Below the pieces are notes generated by a model that made no database searches, was not told the DNA's origin, and saw nothing but the letters and a program-made list of their open reading frames with translations. This document shows positions 1-10,915 of a stretch of 64,000 nucleotides of DNA, piece after piece; the first letter of the stretch is position 1, and every line of letters begins with the position of its first letter. The DNA lies in NCBI RefSeq assembly GCF_000801105.2, contig NC_079514.1:31421075-31485074 (forward strand). Reading direction: 5' to 3'. This DNA is from Raphanus sativus (taxonomy: Eukaryota; Streptophyta; Magnoliopsida; Brassicales; Brassicaceae). The position numbers and the translations under genes are program-made.

Positions 1-3000
1 TTTTAAGAAAAATTACTAACCAAAAATCATTTAGCTGACAAAAAACAAAAATCGTAATTGTTAGCTTTTTCAACAAAAATATGTTTATTTGTCATTATTT
101 ATTTATTTTAAAATATTACTATTTTATCAGTGAGTTTTCAGAAAAATATAATTTTATATAAGAACAACATTATAAATTATAAAAATAGGAAACTATTTTA
201 AAAGTAAAATGTATTTTTAAATTATTACTTTAATTAAGTTTTATATAAATTATTTATACATAAAATAAAATTTTAAAATATTTCTGCAAAAATGTTTTAT
301 AGAAAAACTCTTCAAATTCTGGTCTTAATTTCTTTTTATAATATTTAATTACTTATACAATAGCATATTGTGGTGTGTTTTAAATATTAAATTTGAAATA
401 TTTTTATAAAATAAAAAATTCTAGCATACATTTTTTTATCATTCTCTTCTATGCATTTTTGGTGATAATATTTTAGATTTGAGAAGAAATATTTTATATT
501 TATTATTATTATTATTTATTTATTTTAAGTTTAATCTAAAATTAAAAATATAAAAAATCAAAATCATCATTAAAGTTTTTCTAAATCAAAAATCAAAAAC
601 TTAATCCAAAATCTAAAAATAAAAAGCCAAATTTAAAACTAAAATCTAAAAACTATTCAAGCAATATTTATCTTTGTTAAACCACTTCAGAGTCTCACTT
701 AAAACTATGAGATTGAAATTTTTTTTAACTAAGAAATTATATCAAACACTCTAAAATGACTTGAAGAATCTTTAAAATCATAACTTAAAGATTTTCAATA
801 AAAATTACTTTTAAAATAGTTTATCAAATAACACGTTTAGTGATATTTAAAAAGTTTATGCTTGAATAATAGTAGTAGTATGTCATCCAATACAAATCAT
901 CTCAAACTTTTAATCAAATGTACCCCTAAGATTCTTCGTACTAGTTCATTTTTGATTATCTTTTAAATTATTGTGAGATTTATAAGATTAGTAGCACTAA
1001 TATACCTTCATAATTATGATAATCTCTCATCATTGTAATATTGCAATTTTTTTTCTCTCGCACGTAGAGTTTTTTTTATCTATTTATATTTATCATACTA
1101 ATATTTTCATATCCCACTGAATTTTATGTCTTTACAAAAAATTGTTCTTTGCATTTCGGTTTTGAGTTACTTGTACCCAATCATATCTTTATGAACATAT
1201 ATCATATTGACATATTCATTATGCAATTTAAAACAGTTTTAAATACGAAATAAAAAGAGATTAGGTGATAATACTAACACATTACTGTTATGTTTCCATT
1301 GTCAGATGCATAGCATTGAATCTCAGTTTCTAAAAACAAAATGATTTAAATGACCGTGTTCATAACATTAATATCATCAAATCAACTGGAAAGTATAGAT
1401 GTAGATGGCCAATCTGATTTTCTTGTTGAATTTAATTTTGGTGAGTCAACCCACAAGTGACGTGTGGACCAAAGAAGTGGGGCCAACAAAACTTACGACT
1501 AGCTATGTTGACGGAAGACAGCGGAGGAAAGACAAAAATAAACATGTCCAGCCTCAAGAGGTAAAGTCCACTTAAGGGTGGATTGGCAAACCCATTATTA
1601 TAAGCATTATATTAATCAATATTTATTATAAAAATATTTTAGAATAGTATTTATAAAATGATAATGTTCTCCAAATAGTTTTGCTAAATCGTATGAATTT
1701 TTTGATAAATCATTTGCATTTAGAATATATAAAATTTTAAAATAATTATATATAATTTATTTATTTTTATTTAATAATATACAAAATATTTTCGTAATAA
1801 AAATAAAATTTTAAGAATAAAAATTACGATTAAATATTTTATCTTTTTTTAAAACCAATATTTCACATTTAAAATACAATATAATTTATGTAATTACACA
1901 TATCATTCATTATTTTTTTCGAAAAACATAACATAACATAATATATATTTATATATTATACCTTATAAAATAAACATATCTGTATTATTTAGAAATAAAT
2001 AAATCATGCCATATATTAATTTTTATGATAATATTATATATGAATCATTTAATGTTTAACCAACTAATAAATAATGATAATATATATATATATATATAAA
2101 TTATATATAATTAATTTAGATTATTTAATAATATTCAAAATTATTTTATTACAAAAATAAATTTATATTTTAAATAAATTTTACATTTATTTTTTAATAA
2201 TAATATTTCACATTTAAAATTTAATTTTTATTTATATAATTAAATAAGATTCATTATTTTTATGAACAAATATATATATATATATATATAAGTTTAATAT
2301 ATTATATAATAAATTTTATAACAATTTTAAAATTATATACTGGTAGTGTTCTACCAATCATCTAATTAAAATTTTTAACGAGAGCATACAGTTTCTCCTA
2401 ATCAGTTGTGCCAATCGAAACCATGTTTACCAAAAATCATTGAGAATGTTACTGGAAGATTGATTTATAAAGTTTTAAGTTATGTAGATTCTGTCAATAT
2501 GTATTCTGATTTAGAAATTTTTTTTTTTACTTTTTATATAATGCTATAGATTTTTATGAATTTTATTAACTGATTTAAATCATTATTTTATAAAGTAAAT
2601 ATATTTATTGTTAAGAAAGTTTCCAAAAATATTTTCTTCTAACATTAAATGTTTACTAATGTCTGTAAATGAATTTCTATGTTATTTTAAATTTTTATTT
2701 ATGAAAATATGAATAGTGAAAAATAATTATACATTGAAAAATCAATTACATAAAATGTGATGAATTTAAATATTTGGACATAAAATTTGCACTGAAGTTG
2801 CAGTAAATTTTTGTTAACAATAATTATTTGTTACTTAGAATGTTTTTACCACACAGATTCTAAAATTTTCATAAATATATGAAGTTTGAAAATTATATCT
2901 TATGAGTAAAAATGCAGAATTCATATCTCGCTAACATAAACTTAGTTAGAATTAAAAAATCAATCATCAATAAAAAATGAAGGGCACAAACGAATTACAA

Positions 3001-3270
3001 GAAATTTAGGTGTACTTTAAAAAATCTCAAACCAAAACATTAGTTTTTGAAAATTTTCAAACTAATAATAATATATTTAATTTCATTTTAAAAGTCTGTG
3101 AACTAAGAACATAGAATCTCAAAATTTTAAATGCAAAAGTATACTCCAACATTAATCGAGTGCAAAAGTAATTCAAAAACTTTGTCAAATTATAACCAGT
3201 TATTTATGACCATATTGCTAATATCACTTTTCATTTTCATTTTAACCACATTTACTTTCACTTTTAAAGA
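1..3270. other. AT-rich intergenic DNA, no gene seen
   Basis: No coding frame of note on either strand. The stretch is very AT-rich, with short (TA)n runs near 2078-2098 and 2271-2290. A less AT-rich block at about 1440-1600 stands out in composition but has no frame or motif I can name; it may be a decayed promoter or element end. I see no RNA gene. Confidence 0.6.
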
Positions 3271-3279
3271 AATGAAAAT

Positions 3280-4140
3280 TTCACTTTTACTACATTATTG
3301 GACTCATTAATCATGTTTAGTTTCATTAAATAAACATTTTCAAAAATATCTTATTTATTAAAGAGGTAAAAATATTTTATACCCTTGCTTTATAGATATA
3401 TAAATATAATATTTATTTTAAAATTTTATATTTTTCGAATTATCTTTTCAAATTCAAATTTTTGTTTTTTCTTTGAATTTGTTTTTTTTTTGTTTTGCAA
3501 ATTTTCTTTTAGAAATTAGAAAATTCTTTTTAAATCTATTTTTTATATTTTTTAAAAAATTACGTAATTATTTATATATTTATTAAAATCCTAAATCTTA
3601 AATTCTTTAAATTCATCTTCAACTCTAAACTTTAGTTCTAGATTAGTTAACTCTAAAGTTATAAATGTCTATTTATCTTTTAAAAGTTGAGGATAAACGT
3701 GGTTAAGATAAATTGTATTATAAATATAGTAGTTTTGAAATATATTTTTAAAAAGGTAAATAGACATTTATAACTCTAAAATTAATTAATCTAGATTTAG
3801 AGGTATTGAGTTTTGGAAGGTGGAGTTTGGGATTACAATAAATATTTAAAATTTTCAAAAATTCTAAAAATAGTTAAAAAAATTCGAATTTAAAAGAAAA
3901 TTTTTGATAAAAGAATAAAATAAAAAGACTAGAAAAAAATTTGAAAGGCTCGAAAAGGTTTATAAAAATTACAAATTAAAAACATATAACGATAAAAATT
4001 ATATATAATTTTATTATTTATTTAAATTATTATTATTTATAAAAATATATAAGAGTATTTTGCTTATTTAATAAAAAATGTATTTGTGAAAATATTTTTC
4101 AATAAAGATAAACATGAATATAATGATAATAACAATGAGG
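3280..4140. repeat. Fold-back element with long imperfect inverted arms
   Basis: The left half reads as an imperfect reverse complement of the right half. The inner arms are clearest: about 3630-3690 (CTAGATTAGTTAACTCTAAA and onward) pairs with about 3745-3795 read on the other strand. The outer arms pair around 3290-3400 and 4030-4140, including a shared TCATGTTTA block. There is no coding capacity, so it is probably a non-autonomous fold-back or Mutator-type element. Element ends and target duplication were not resolved. A half copy of the same family seems to lie near 59.9-60.2 kb. Confidence 0.5.
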
Positions 4141-4614
4141 TAAACTTGAAATTCTCCTCGGAAAACATATGCAAAGCCGATTGATACCTAAATATCTGAT
4201 TGACACCAAACAACAATTATTTAGCGAGACTTTCGTTATGTAGGGGACCGTGTTTTTTTTTTTTTGACGTCTCTTTCTAGATGTCAGGAAATGATATTAG
4301 TATAAAATATATTACTTTTATTTATTTTAGGTGATTGCATAAGATATTATAGATGTATTGGGAAATCAGTCGAGGGAATTTAAAAATATGGGAAATTATC
4401 GTAGAAAATTCCCATGTAAGGAAACTTAAACAATTAGCAGATTTCAAAGATGCGATTGTAAAAATTAAGATTGTCTGTTTATATCGGGGGACCTCTTCGA
4501 GGCCAAACATTAATTTCGTGTCCTTCTTTGTGTTTCCCAATTTTCAATTTTAGTAAAGGCTGTTCTCAGTGACAAAAAAAAAAAAAAAGTAAAGGCTGTT
4601 CTTAAATTTTCTTT
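4141..4614. other. Intergenic, two small antiparallel frames only
   Basis: Two overlapping frames of about 70 codons on opposite strands occur at 4322-4553. Neither has a recognisable domain, and they look like chance openings. A short stretch around TAAAGGCTGTTCT is repeated on either side of an A-run at 4575-4588. Nothing functional is seen. Confidence 0.5.
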
Positions 4615-4996
4615 CCCCCAAACTTCACTGCTATTATTTTTCCGTGAATTTATATTACTGAGACTCCTAGCAATTTAGCATACGACTAGGATATTATCAC
4701 AATTATGTATATAAAATAGTATTTTCAGTAATTGTTGTCTATAATTAAATTGGTGCGCATACTGTTCCTCCCCCAGACTTTATTGTTATTATTTTTCCGA
4801 GAAATTCTATTATTGAGACTCCTAGCAATTTTGCATACGACTAGCCACTAGGATATTATCACAATTATGTATATAAAATATTTTATGCACTATTACTGAT
4901 TTTACACTTTTACTCACATATATTAAGTAGTAAAGTAATAAATATATTAAATAATTCAGAATCAGTAATTATTGTCTATAATTAAATTGGTGCGCA
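4615..4996. repeat. Imperfect direct duplication, two units
   Basis: Unit 1 at about 4615-4759 and unit 2 at about 4770-4996 share their start (CCCCC..ACTT), the middle block around GAGACTCCTAGCAATTT and the end ATTAAATTGGTGCGCA. Unit 2 carries roughly 70-80 extra AT-rich bases before its last third. This looks like a local tandem duplication followed by an insertion. No coding potential. Confidence 0.7.
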
Positions 4997-5110
4997 GACA
5001 CATAAAATTAAATAGTTAATTTTATTTACAATAATATATGGTAAAAAAATCCATAATAATTTTTATGATATATAATTAAATTTAAATGATATTAATATAT
5101 GTATATATTA

Positions 5111-5122
5111 CTCCATCTGTTT
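5111..5122. repeat. Left tip of a Stowaway-like MITE cut by the LINE
   Basis: TA followed by CTCCATCTGTTTC is the standard left terminus of the Stowaway-like MITEs seen elsewhere in this window. It runs straight into a T-run, the poly(A) tail of the minus-strand LINE. The matching right part resumes at about 10.7 kb and ends in CAGAGGGAG-TA at 10915. Confidence 0.65.
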
Positions 5123-5213
5123 CTTTTTTTTTTTTTTGCACAACTAAATCTTTCAAATTAAAATCAAACGAGGTAGGCTACAGAAGAGTTTTGGATACAG
5201 AGGTGGGCTTTAG

Positions 5214-6053
5214 CTAGTAAGAAAAGTGACAAAACGAAAAAGAAGAAGAAATCAAATCGACGTCCGACAGAACACCGTAGAGGTCTGTCGGTCTCCGTTT
5301 CGTGACGATCGCTGTGATGAGCGCTTGAGCATCTGATCGAAGCCAGATTGAAGTGATCTCTATGGAGAGAGCGTGGAGGAGTGCTTCCCGTATTGCTAGA
5401 GCTTCTGCCATGATGGCCGAAGAGACATGCAGGAAGGAGCGACCCCCTCTGCCAATCTCAGAGTCAGGGGGTGCCTTTACCGCTCGGATGATCCAGCCAA
5501 CGCCTGCGGTGCACGAGGAGGAGAGCCAGGCTCCGTCAGTGTTGCACAAGAAGGTCATCGGTGGAAGATCGGGGGTCGATGGGATCGTAGTGAGCTGGTG
5601 ATTCGGGGGATCGATGGGAGGTTGGGCTCGCTCCCATTCCTGTGCTGTCTGGAGTGCCTTTGTGACGATGCTACGAGGACTTGATGGTCGCTTGTCGAAG
5701 ATTAACTGATTGCGACTCAGCCAGATGAACCAGGAGATCCAAGGAAATATGTTGATCGTGATGCCCACCGGAGGGAGATTGCGCCTGATGGTGGAGTGTG
5801 ATAGTTCCTCCGCAAAGGAGTTGCTCTCTGATGAATCAAAGACTGATTCCCAAGGGACTAGTCTCCACACTTCCTGCGCAAACTGGCATAGGAGAAACAG
5901 GTGATCTGCCGTTTCCATTTCGCCACAGCGAGGACAAAGAGTGTTAGATAATAGGCTCCTTTTTTGCAGATTGTCTCCTGTCGGTGGAGCTCCTTGAATG
6001 ATCTTCCACAGAAACAGTTTCAACTTTGGTGACAGCTTTGGCGTCCAAATCAA
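5214..6053 (-). pseudogene. LINE ORF2 zf-RVT and RNase H domains
   Basis: The 279-codon frame begins with a zf-RVT-like region (KLFLWKII, then LCPRCGEMETADHLFLLC) and continues into an RNase H fold with CNTDGAW (first Asp), AEALAIREAL (Glu) and SDAQALI (second Asp). The catalytic residues appear present. The frame ends in HFSY and a stop, but the same frame beyond the stop reads LAKAHL, a typical ending of this domain, so the stop is probably a decay mutation and the original end was nearer 5155. Confidence 0.88.
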
Positions 6054-6375
6054 CTTCTTCCATTCAAAGAGAGGTGGAGGGCAGTATGGAAGACGGTGAG
6101 GAGTGCATTGACTGGACTCCTGAGAAGTAGCCCGACTTCGTGGTGTACTCTCCAGTGTTATGTAGCGACCAGATGAAAGCGTCTTCAGTGTTTAACACAC
6201 TCGGTCTTATGCGCAGGATAAGGTGAGCCATCTCTGGCAGAATATTATTAATTTTAGCAAGGTTCCACTGTCTAGATTCAGTAGCTAGAAGGTCTGAAAC
6301 TAGGAGGTCTTGATCATGTTCTGTCGATGGACCGAAAGGTCTTAGGTTGTCACTAGGACTAATCCAAGAATCATT

Positions 6376-6930
6376 CTAGACCCGAGTAGACGTTCCATTG
6401 CCAATAGCTTTCCCTAGGTGGGTTAGGAGTAAATCTCTGCCCCATAGAATGCCTTTCCACCCATGCGAGGAATCAGTCCTAGCTGCAGTAGACAGGAAAG
6501 ATTGACTATGACAGTACTTCCCAGTGAGAACCCGAGCCAAGAGGCAGTTGGGTTTCTTTAGGATTCTCCATGCAATTTTTGCTAGTAGAGCTTGGTTAAA
6601 AAGCTGAACATCTCTAAAACCCAGACCCCCTAGACTCTTAGGCTTCGTCATCTTATCCCAAGCTACCCAACAGATTTTCCTCTCCCCTTTACTGTCGTCC
6701 CACCAGAAGCGAACTAACACTGATTGGATTCTATTACATAATCCCACAGGTAGTTGGAAGCAGGACATCGCGTAGGATGGAATAGCTGAGAGGACAGACT
6801 GAAGCATCGTCATTTTACCAGCTGTTGACAGGAACCGCGTGGACCAACTCACAGCTTTCTGCTTCATACGATCAACAATGGATGAGAAAAGGTTGCTCTT
6901 CTTCCTGCCAAAATGCTCAGGTAGTCCCAA
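6376..6930 (-). pseudogene. LINE ORF2 post-RT segment
   Basis: This continues the reverse transcriptase after the frameshift: GLPEHFGRKK, then a segment with FQLPVGLCNRIQ, a FWW motif and GGLGFRDVQLFNQALLAK, all characteristic of the region between RT and the zf-RVT/RNase H part of plant L1 ORF2. The frame stops after GTSTRV, where a conserved Trp codon is expected; TAG at that place fits a G-to-A change of TGG. Sequence still recognisable as LINE continues to 6053. Confidence 0.85.
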
Positions 6931-8272
6931 ATATTTCCCTACTCCCCCCCTCTTTAGATATACCTAGAAGTTCTTTGACTTGAGTTCGAGTAGATTGTGG
7001 TGTTTTGGCCGAAAATGAGATAGAGGATTTGTCAGGGTTTATCTTTTGGCCAGATGCAGTTTCGTAATCATGTAGAATCTTGAGTAGCGAATTGCAGGAT
7101 TTTTGATTTGCTCTAGTGAAAAACATCGTATCATATGCAAAAAGCAGATGATTTATTCTTGGGCTGTTATTTGAGACTCTCACACCCGGAAGTGATCCAT
7201 CTTGTTGTGCTTTCCTGCAGAGACTCGAGAGGACTTCTCCACAAAGGATGAAGATGTACGGTGACATCGGATCACCTTGTCTGATGCCGCGCTGGGGCTT
7301 TACTTCGCCTTTCACTTCGTTCTCTATGAGGAAAGAGTAGGAGACAGAGGAGATACATTGCATAACCCACTCTGTCCAGGTACTATCAAATCCCAGGCTG
7401 ATAAACACTTGTCTGATAAAAGGCCATTCTAAGCGGTCATACGCCTTACTAATATCAGTTTTAACAGCCATGCAGCATCGTTTCTCCGCTTCAGACGTTT
7501 TGAGATAGTAAAGGACCTCGTGAGTGATGAGCACGTTGTCGGAGATAGCTCTACCAGGTATGAACGCAGACTGATTCTCCGAGATGATATCTTGAAGAAT
7601 AGGCTTTCGGCGTAGAGATAATACCTTGGAGATTACTTTATAGTAAACGTTGCACAAAGCGATATGGTGAAAGTCAGACACCTTTAGTGGATTATTAATC
7701 TTGGGAATCAGCCTGATATTTGTGTTGTTGATCTTGGTAGGTAAGGAGCCCGTAGAGAAGAAAAACCTGATCTCACTACATATGGCAGGACCGACAGTCG
7801 GCCAATTTGTTTGGAAGAAACTGGCGGAGAAACCATCAGGACCTGGAGCTTTGTCTGGGTGGATTGAAAACATGGCTTCCTTAATCTCCTGATCTGAAGG
7901 CAAGGAAGTGAGGAGTCTGTTAGTCTCAGCAGAGATGCATGGAGTCAGGGCCTTGGAGACTATATCAGATGCTTGTGGGTTCGACGAGGTGAAGATTGTC
8001 TGGAAATAATTGGAGATAACTTCTGCAATCTCCTCGTCATCAACAACTGGATTTCCCACAGCGTCTTCAATCATGGAGAGGCGGTTCCTAGCTCTTCTGG
8101 ATTTTGTGGAAGCGTGAAAGTAGCCGGTGTTGAGGTCTCCGAGAGACAACCAAAGCTGGCGGCTCCTCTGTTTCCAGAATTCCTCCTCCGATTTATAGGC
8201 CAATAGCAGTTGCTGATTAATGATAGAGACATCATTATCATCCACAAAGGTATCCGTCATAGCTTTGTCCAA
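6917..8272 (-). pseudogene. LINE ORF2 reverse transcriptase domain, active site altered
   Basis: The 451-codon frame has typical non-LTR RT blocks: KAPGPDGFSASFF, a FIPGRAISDN block, KTDISKAYDRLEW (first catalytic Asp), RGIRQGDPMSPYIF, then HLLFAYDTMFF. The last should read F/YADD, so the first Asp of the pair is replaced by Tyr, which would abolish polymerase activity. The frame breaks at about 6940 in a run of seven C bases (plus strand); the protein resumes in another frame with GLPEHFGRKKSN. Confidence 0.9.
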
Positions 8273-8344
8273 CTCCTTTTGTAGTCTAGATATCTCCTTC
8301 TGACTATTGATGTGGTGTTTTTTACTCCAGGAGGCAATTGCACG

Positions 8345-9169
8345 TCAACAATTTGCAATTCTAGACGACACCGAGACTGAGCTGGACTTGGTCCATGTCT
8401 CCTCTACAATAGCTGTAACTTCTGGATTGTGTCGCAAACTTCTGTCGTAACAGAAGTTACGCCCTCGCTTCTTCTTTATGGAAGTGAAAGAGGAGAAGAG
8501 CGGACGGTGATCAGAGCCCTCGAAGGGGAGGTAGATGCAGCTGCTTTTAGGGAACAAGTCAGACCAAGAGCTATTGGCCATAGCACGATCAAGACGACAG
8601 TGAACTCTGTGGGAGTGCCTGGTTCCTCTCCAAGAGAGAGAGATTCCTTGATGGCGCAAATCAAAGAGGTCATTGGTTGCAAGGAAGGAGCGAAAGTTGC
8701 TGAATGAGCTTTCTGGTCTATCCTTTCCACCAGTCTTCTCTGAATTGTCAATAATCTCGTTGAAATCCCCAGTCAAAAACCAGGGCTCTGCTCTCAAGTC
8801 ACCTATATCAGTAAGTTGGTTCCAAATCTCTTGCCTCCTTGGGACCTCAGGGGCTCCATACACGAAGGTACTGAAGAATTTTGTTCGTTTGTAGGTGATT
8901 TGCGTGTCCACGAAATTGTTGCAGGAAGCAGTAACTTGGATATTTAGGTCCGATTTCCATAGAAGCGCCAGGCCTCCCGAGCTCGGGTTTGAGGGCGACA
9001 CAAGGAAGTGTGATTGCATATTGAGCGGTTCCAGTTCCTTAAGGACGAAGGCATCGGTGTTCTTAGTTTCTTGAAGAAAAATAATGTCGGGGGAGAATTT
9101 TTTGTTCAGGTCCAGGAGCCTGCGAACTATTCTGGGATTCTCAAGCCCACAACAGTTCCAGCTTAACAC
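8345..9169 (-). pseudogene. LINE ORF2 endonuclease domain (APE type)
   Basis: The 274-codon frame encodes the apurinic-endonuclease-like domain that nicks target DNA for target-primed reverse transcription. Visible motifs in order: LSWNCCGL at the start, LQETK (catalytic Glu), TGDFNEI, the LDRAMAN segment, and GSDHRPL near the end (catalytic Asp-His). The domain itself looks complete. The frame is lost at about 8345, where an intact element would continue into the reverse transcriptase, so it is one piece of a broken ORF2. Confidence 0.9.
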
Positions 9170-9171
9170 TC

Positions 9172-10689
9172 CTAAGGAAGGGGGTTTTCGTCTGCCCGAA
9201 AATCCCGATGAGAGGCAGCAGAACGTGGAGCTGAAGCCGGCGGAGTGCGAACAGATCGTGGGCTTTGTAGGTTGTCAGGAACCTCTGCAGTGCTCTGTTG
9301 AGGGGGTGGGGCAGGAGCAGGAGACGCTGAGGCTCTATGTCTGCCAGGAGAGGGTTGAGAGGCTTGATTTAAGGTAAGCAGTCTCCTTCTAGATGCTCCA
9401 TTAGCAAAGACTCTGGGGCTAGCCGTAATCTTCTTAGTTGGGCGCCCACGTTTTCTTGTAACTGTTGAGGTCTGTTGTGTGGTCTCAGGGAGCGCAGGCA
9501 TAGGAAGAACTGCATTTTCAGATAGATAATCAGATCCTGTAGAGGAGCTTCCTAGGAGCACCCTGTTGCGATTCTCAGTAGCTGCCGCTATGATGGACGT
9601 TGCAGTATTAAGTGTGAGGCCATTTACTTTTCCATCTCGGACGCGTTGTATTCGGGCTTCTCGTTCTATAGGGTCAGCGCAACTGGTATACTGCAGTGTA
9701 GCATCCTGTAGCTCGTTGAGGACCTCTTCCATAGAAGGAATAGGTGGGAGAGGAGGCAAAGGAGGCAGAATCGCAGTCTGATCAGTTGGGGTGACCTTTT
9801 TTGGAGGCCTTCCACGACTTTTTTCACTTTTTCTCCTGCTCGAAGTTGGGCGAGAGCTGCAGAGGGGACCGCAGTCTGCCTGGTGAGATTCTCAGCAGCA
9901 TTTGCTATGATGGAAGCAGCCGTTTTGCCATAAGACCGTTCATTTCACCTTGCAGAACACGGTGTCTGCGAGCTGCACTCTCGGTGGGGTCCTTGCAATT
10001 TGTGTACTGTAGGGTGACCTCCTGAAGTTCCTCTAAGACAGCCTCCTGAGAGGGAAGAGGAGGGAACATGGAGGATTCAGAAAGAGCCAGATTTCTCTGT
10101 AGCGGGCCTCTCTCTGTTTCAAGTGGAGGCGATCTTAAAGAGGGGGGGGGGGGCCTGGTTCGCGTTGTTGCACTTTTTCCCTCCAGTATTGTTGAGGTCT
10201 AGCATCTCGTGGGGACTGGTGTTGACGTTCAGAACGTATGTGAGGGGGAGAATCATGTCTTCGTCTTGTCACAGGCTCCAAGTTTCTACGTGCAGAGGGA
10301 GGAAGGTCTGGAGTAAGCTTGTTCCTCAGTGGGTTTCCTCTAGCAGCTGGTTGTACTCTGTCGCCAAAAGGTCTCCTGTGACGATCAACACGTTGGTTGA
10401 AGGGTTGAGGGGCTGCTGGGAGTGCCTCTCGGTGTGAAGACTCAGCAGCTGCTCGTGGGTGACTGGCTGTAGCCAGTGAGATATGTGGTTCTAACAGAGG
10501 ACACTGTGAAGAGGAGTGTGTGAGAGCAAAGCAGTTAGTACAGTGGAGATCTAGGTGCTCATATTCCAGGGGGACCACCAGCTCTTCACCCGAGGAGAAA
10601 TCAACCACAATTTCTTTGACTAAGGGATTGAAAGCATCAAGCGTTAGACGAACTTTTATAGCAGATTTGGAGATGGAGTAGTCGTACAA
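9172..10689 (-). pseudogene. LINE ORF1 remnant (zinc knuckle, duplicated AT-hook module)
   Basis: ORF1 of plant L1 elements encodes a nucleic-acid-binding protein. Here 10689-10135 is open and carries the CX2CX4HX4C knuckle CTNCFALTHSSSQC, then a basic, proline-rich tail. A long G-run at about 10141-10152 coincides with loss of frame. Downstream, two related modules occur, at about 10070-9880 and 9770-9550, sharing EVLxELQxxTLQYTxCxDP and a TAxSIIAxAxEN stretch. Each is followed by an AT-hook-like core: SRGRPPKK near 9800 and RKRGRPTKK near 9440. The final frame (9759-9172) ends just before the endonuclease frame. Broken copy. Confidence 0.8.
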
Positions 10690-10700
10690 GTAGTTTTAGA

Positions 10701-10915
10701 GGTTTTTGTTTGTTTCACAATGTAAGTTGTTTTAAAAGTCCAATGCAAAAAGTAATATAATAAAATAATATTTATATAAAAAATTGAAAACAAAATTAGA
10801 AATGTGATTTGTTATTGGTTCTTTTTCTCTTTAATTAAATGCTAGAGTTATAAATGTTTTTTTCTAAATACTTGTGGTTTTAGGCAAAACTACTTACAAT
10901 AAAAAACAGAGGGAG
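10701..10915. repeat. Right part of the LINE-interrupted Stowaway-like MITE
   Basis: The sequence resumes with a TGTTTCACAATGTAAG block and ends AAAACAGAGGGAG followed by TA, the mirror image of the CTCCATCTGTTT tip at 5111. Together, 5111-5122 plus this piece give a MITE of about 230 bp with TA at both ends, the same size as the complete copies listed below. Confidence 0.65.

Larger units (their letters stand above)
5123..10700 (-). mobile_element. L1-type LINE, 5'-truncated and inactive
   Basis: This non-LTR retrotransposon lies on the minus strand. Read 5' to 3' it has an ORF1 tail with a CCHC zinc knuckle, an APE-type endonuclease, a reverse transcriptase, a cysteine-rich zf-RVT region, an RNase H domain and a poly(A) tail (the T-run at 5124-5138). 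The usual plant ORF1 N-terminal domain (DUF4283) is missing, so the copy is truncated at its 5' end near 10.69 kb, as is common for LINEs. ORF2 is split by frameshifts near 8345 and 6940 and by stops near 6376 and 5214. It is GC-richer than its surroundings and sits inside a MITE. It is not expected to move. Confidence 0.93.

Noticed and set aside
5353..9781. Many plus-strand frames of 60-97 codons over the LINE
   Set aside because: They are antisense shadows of the minus-strand LINE ORFs, without motifs of their own.
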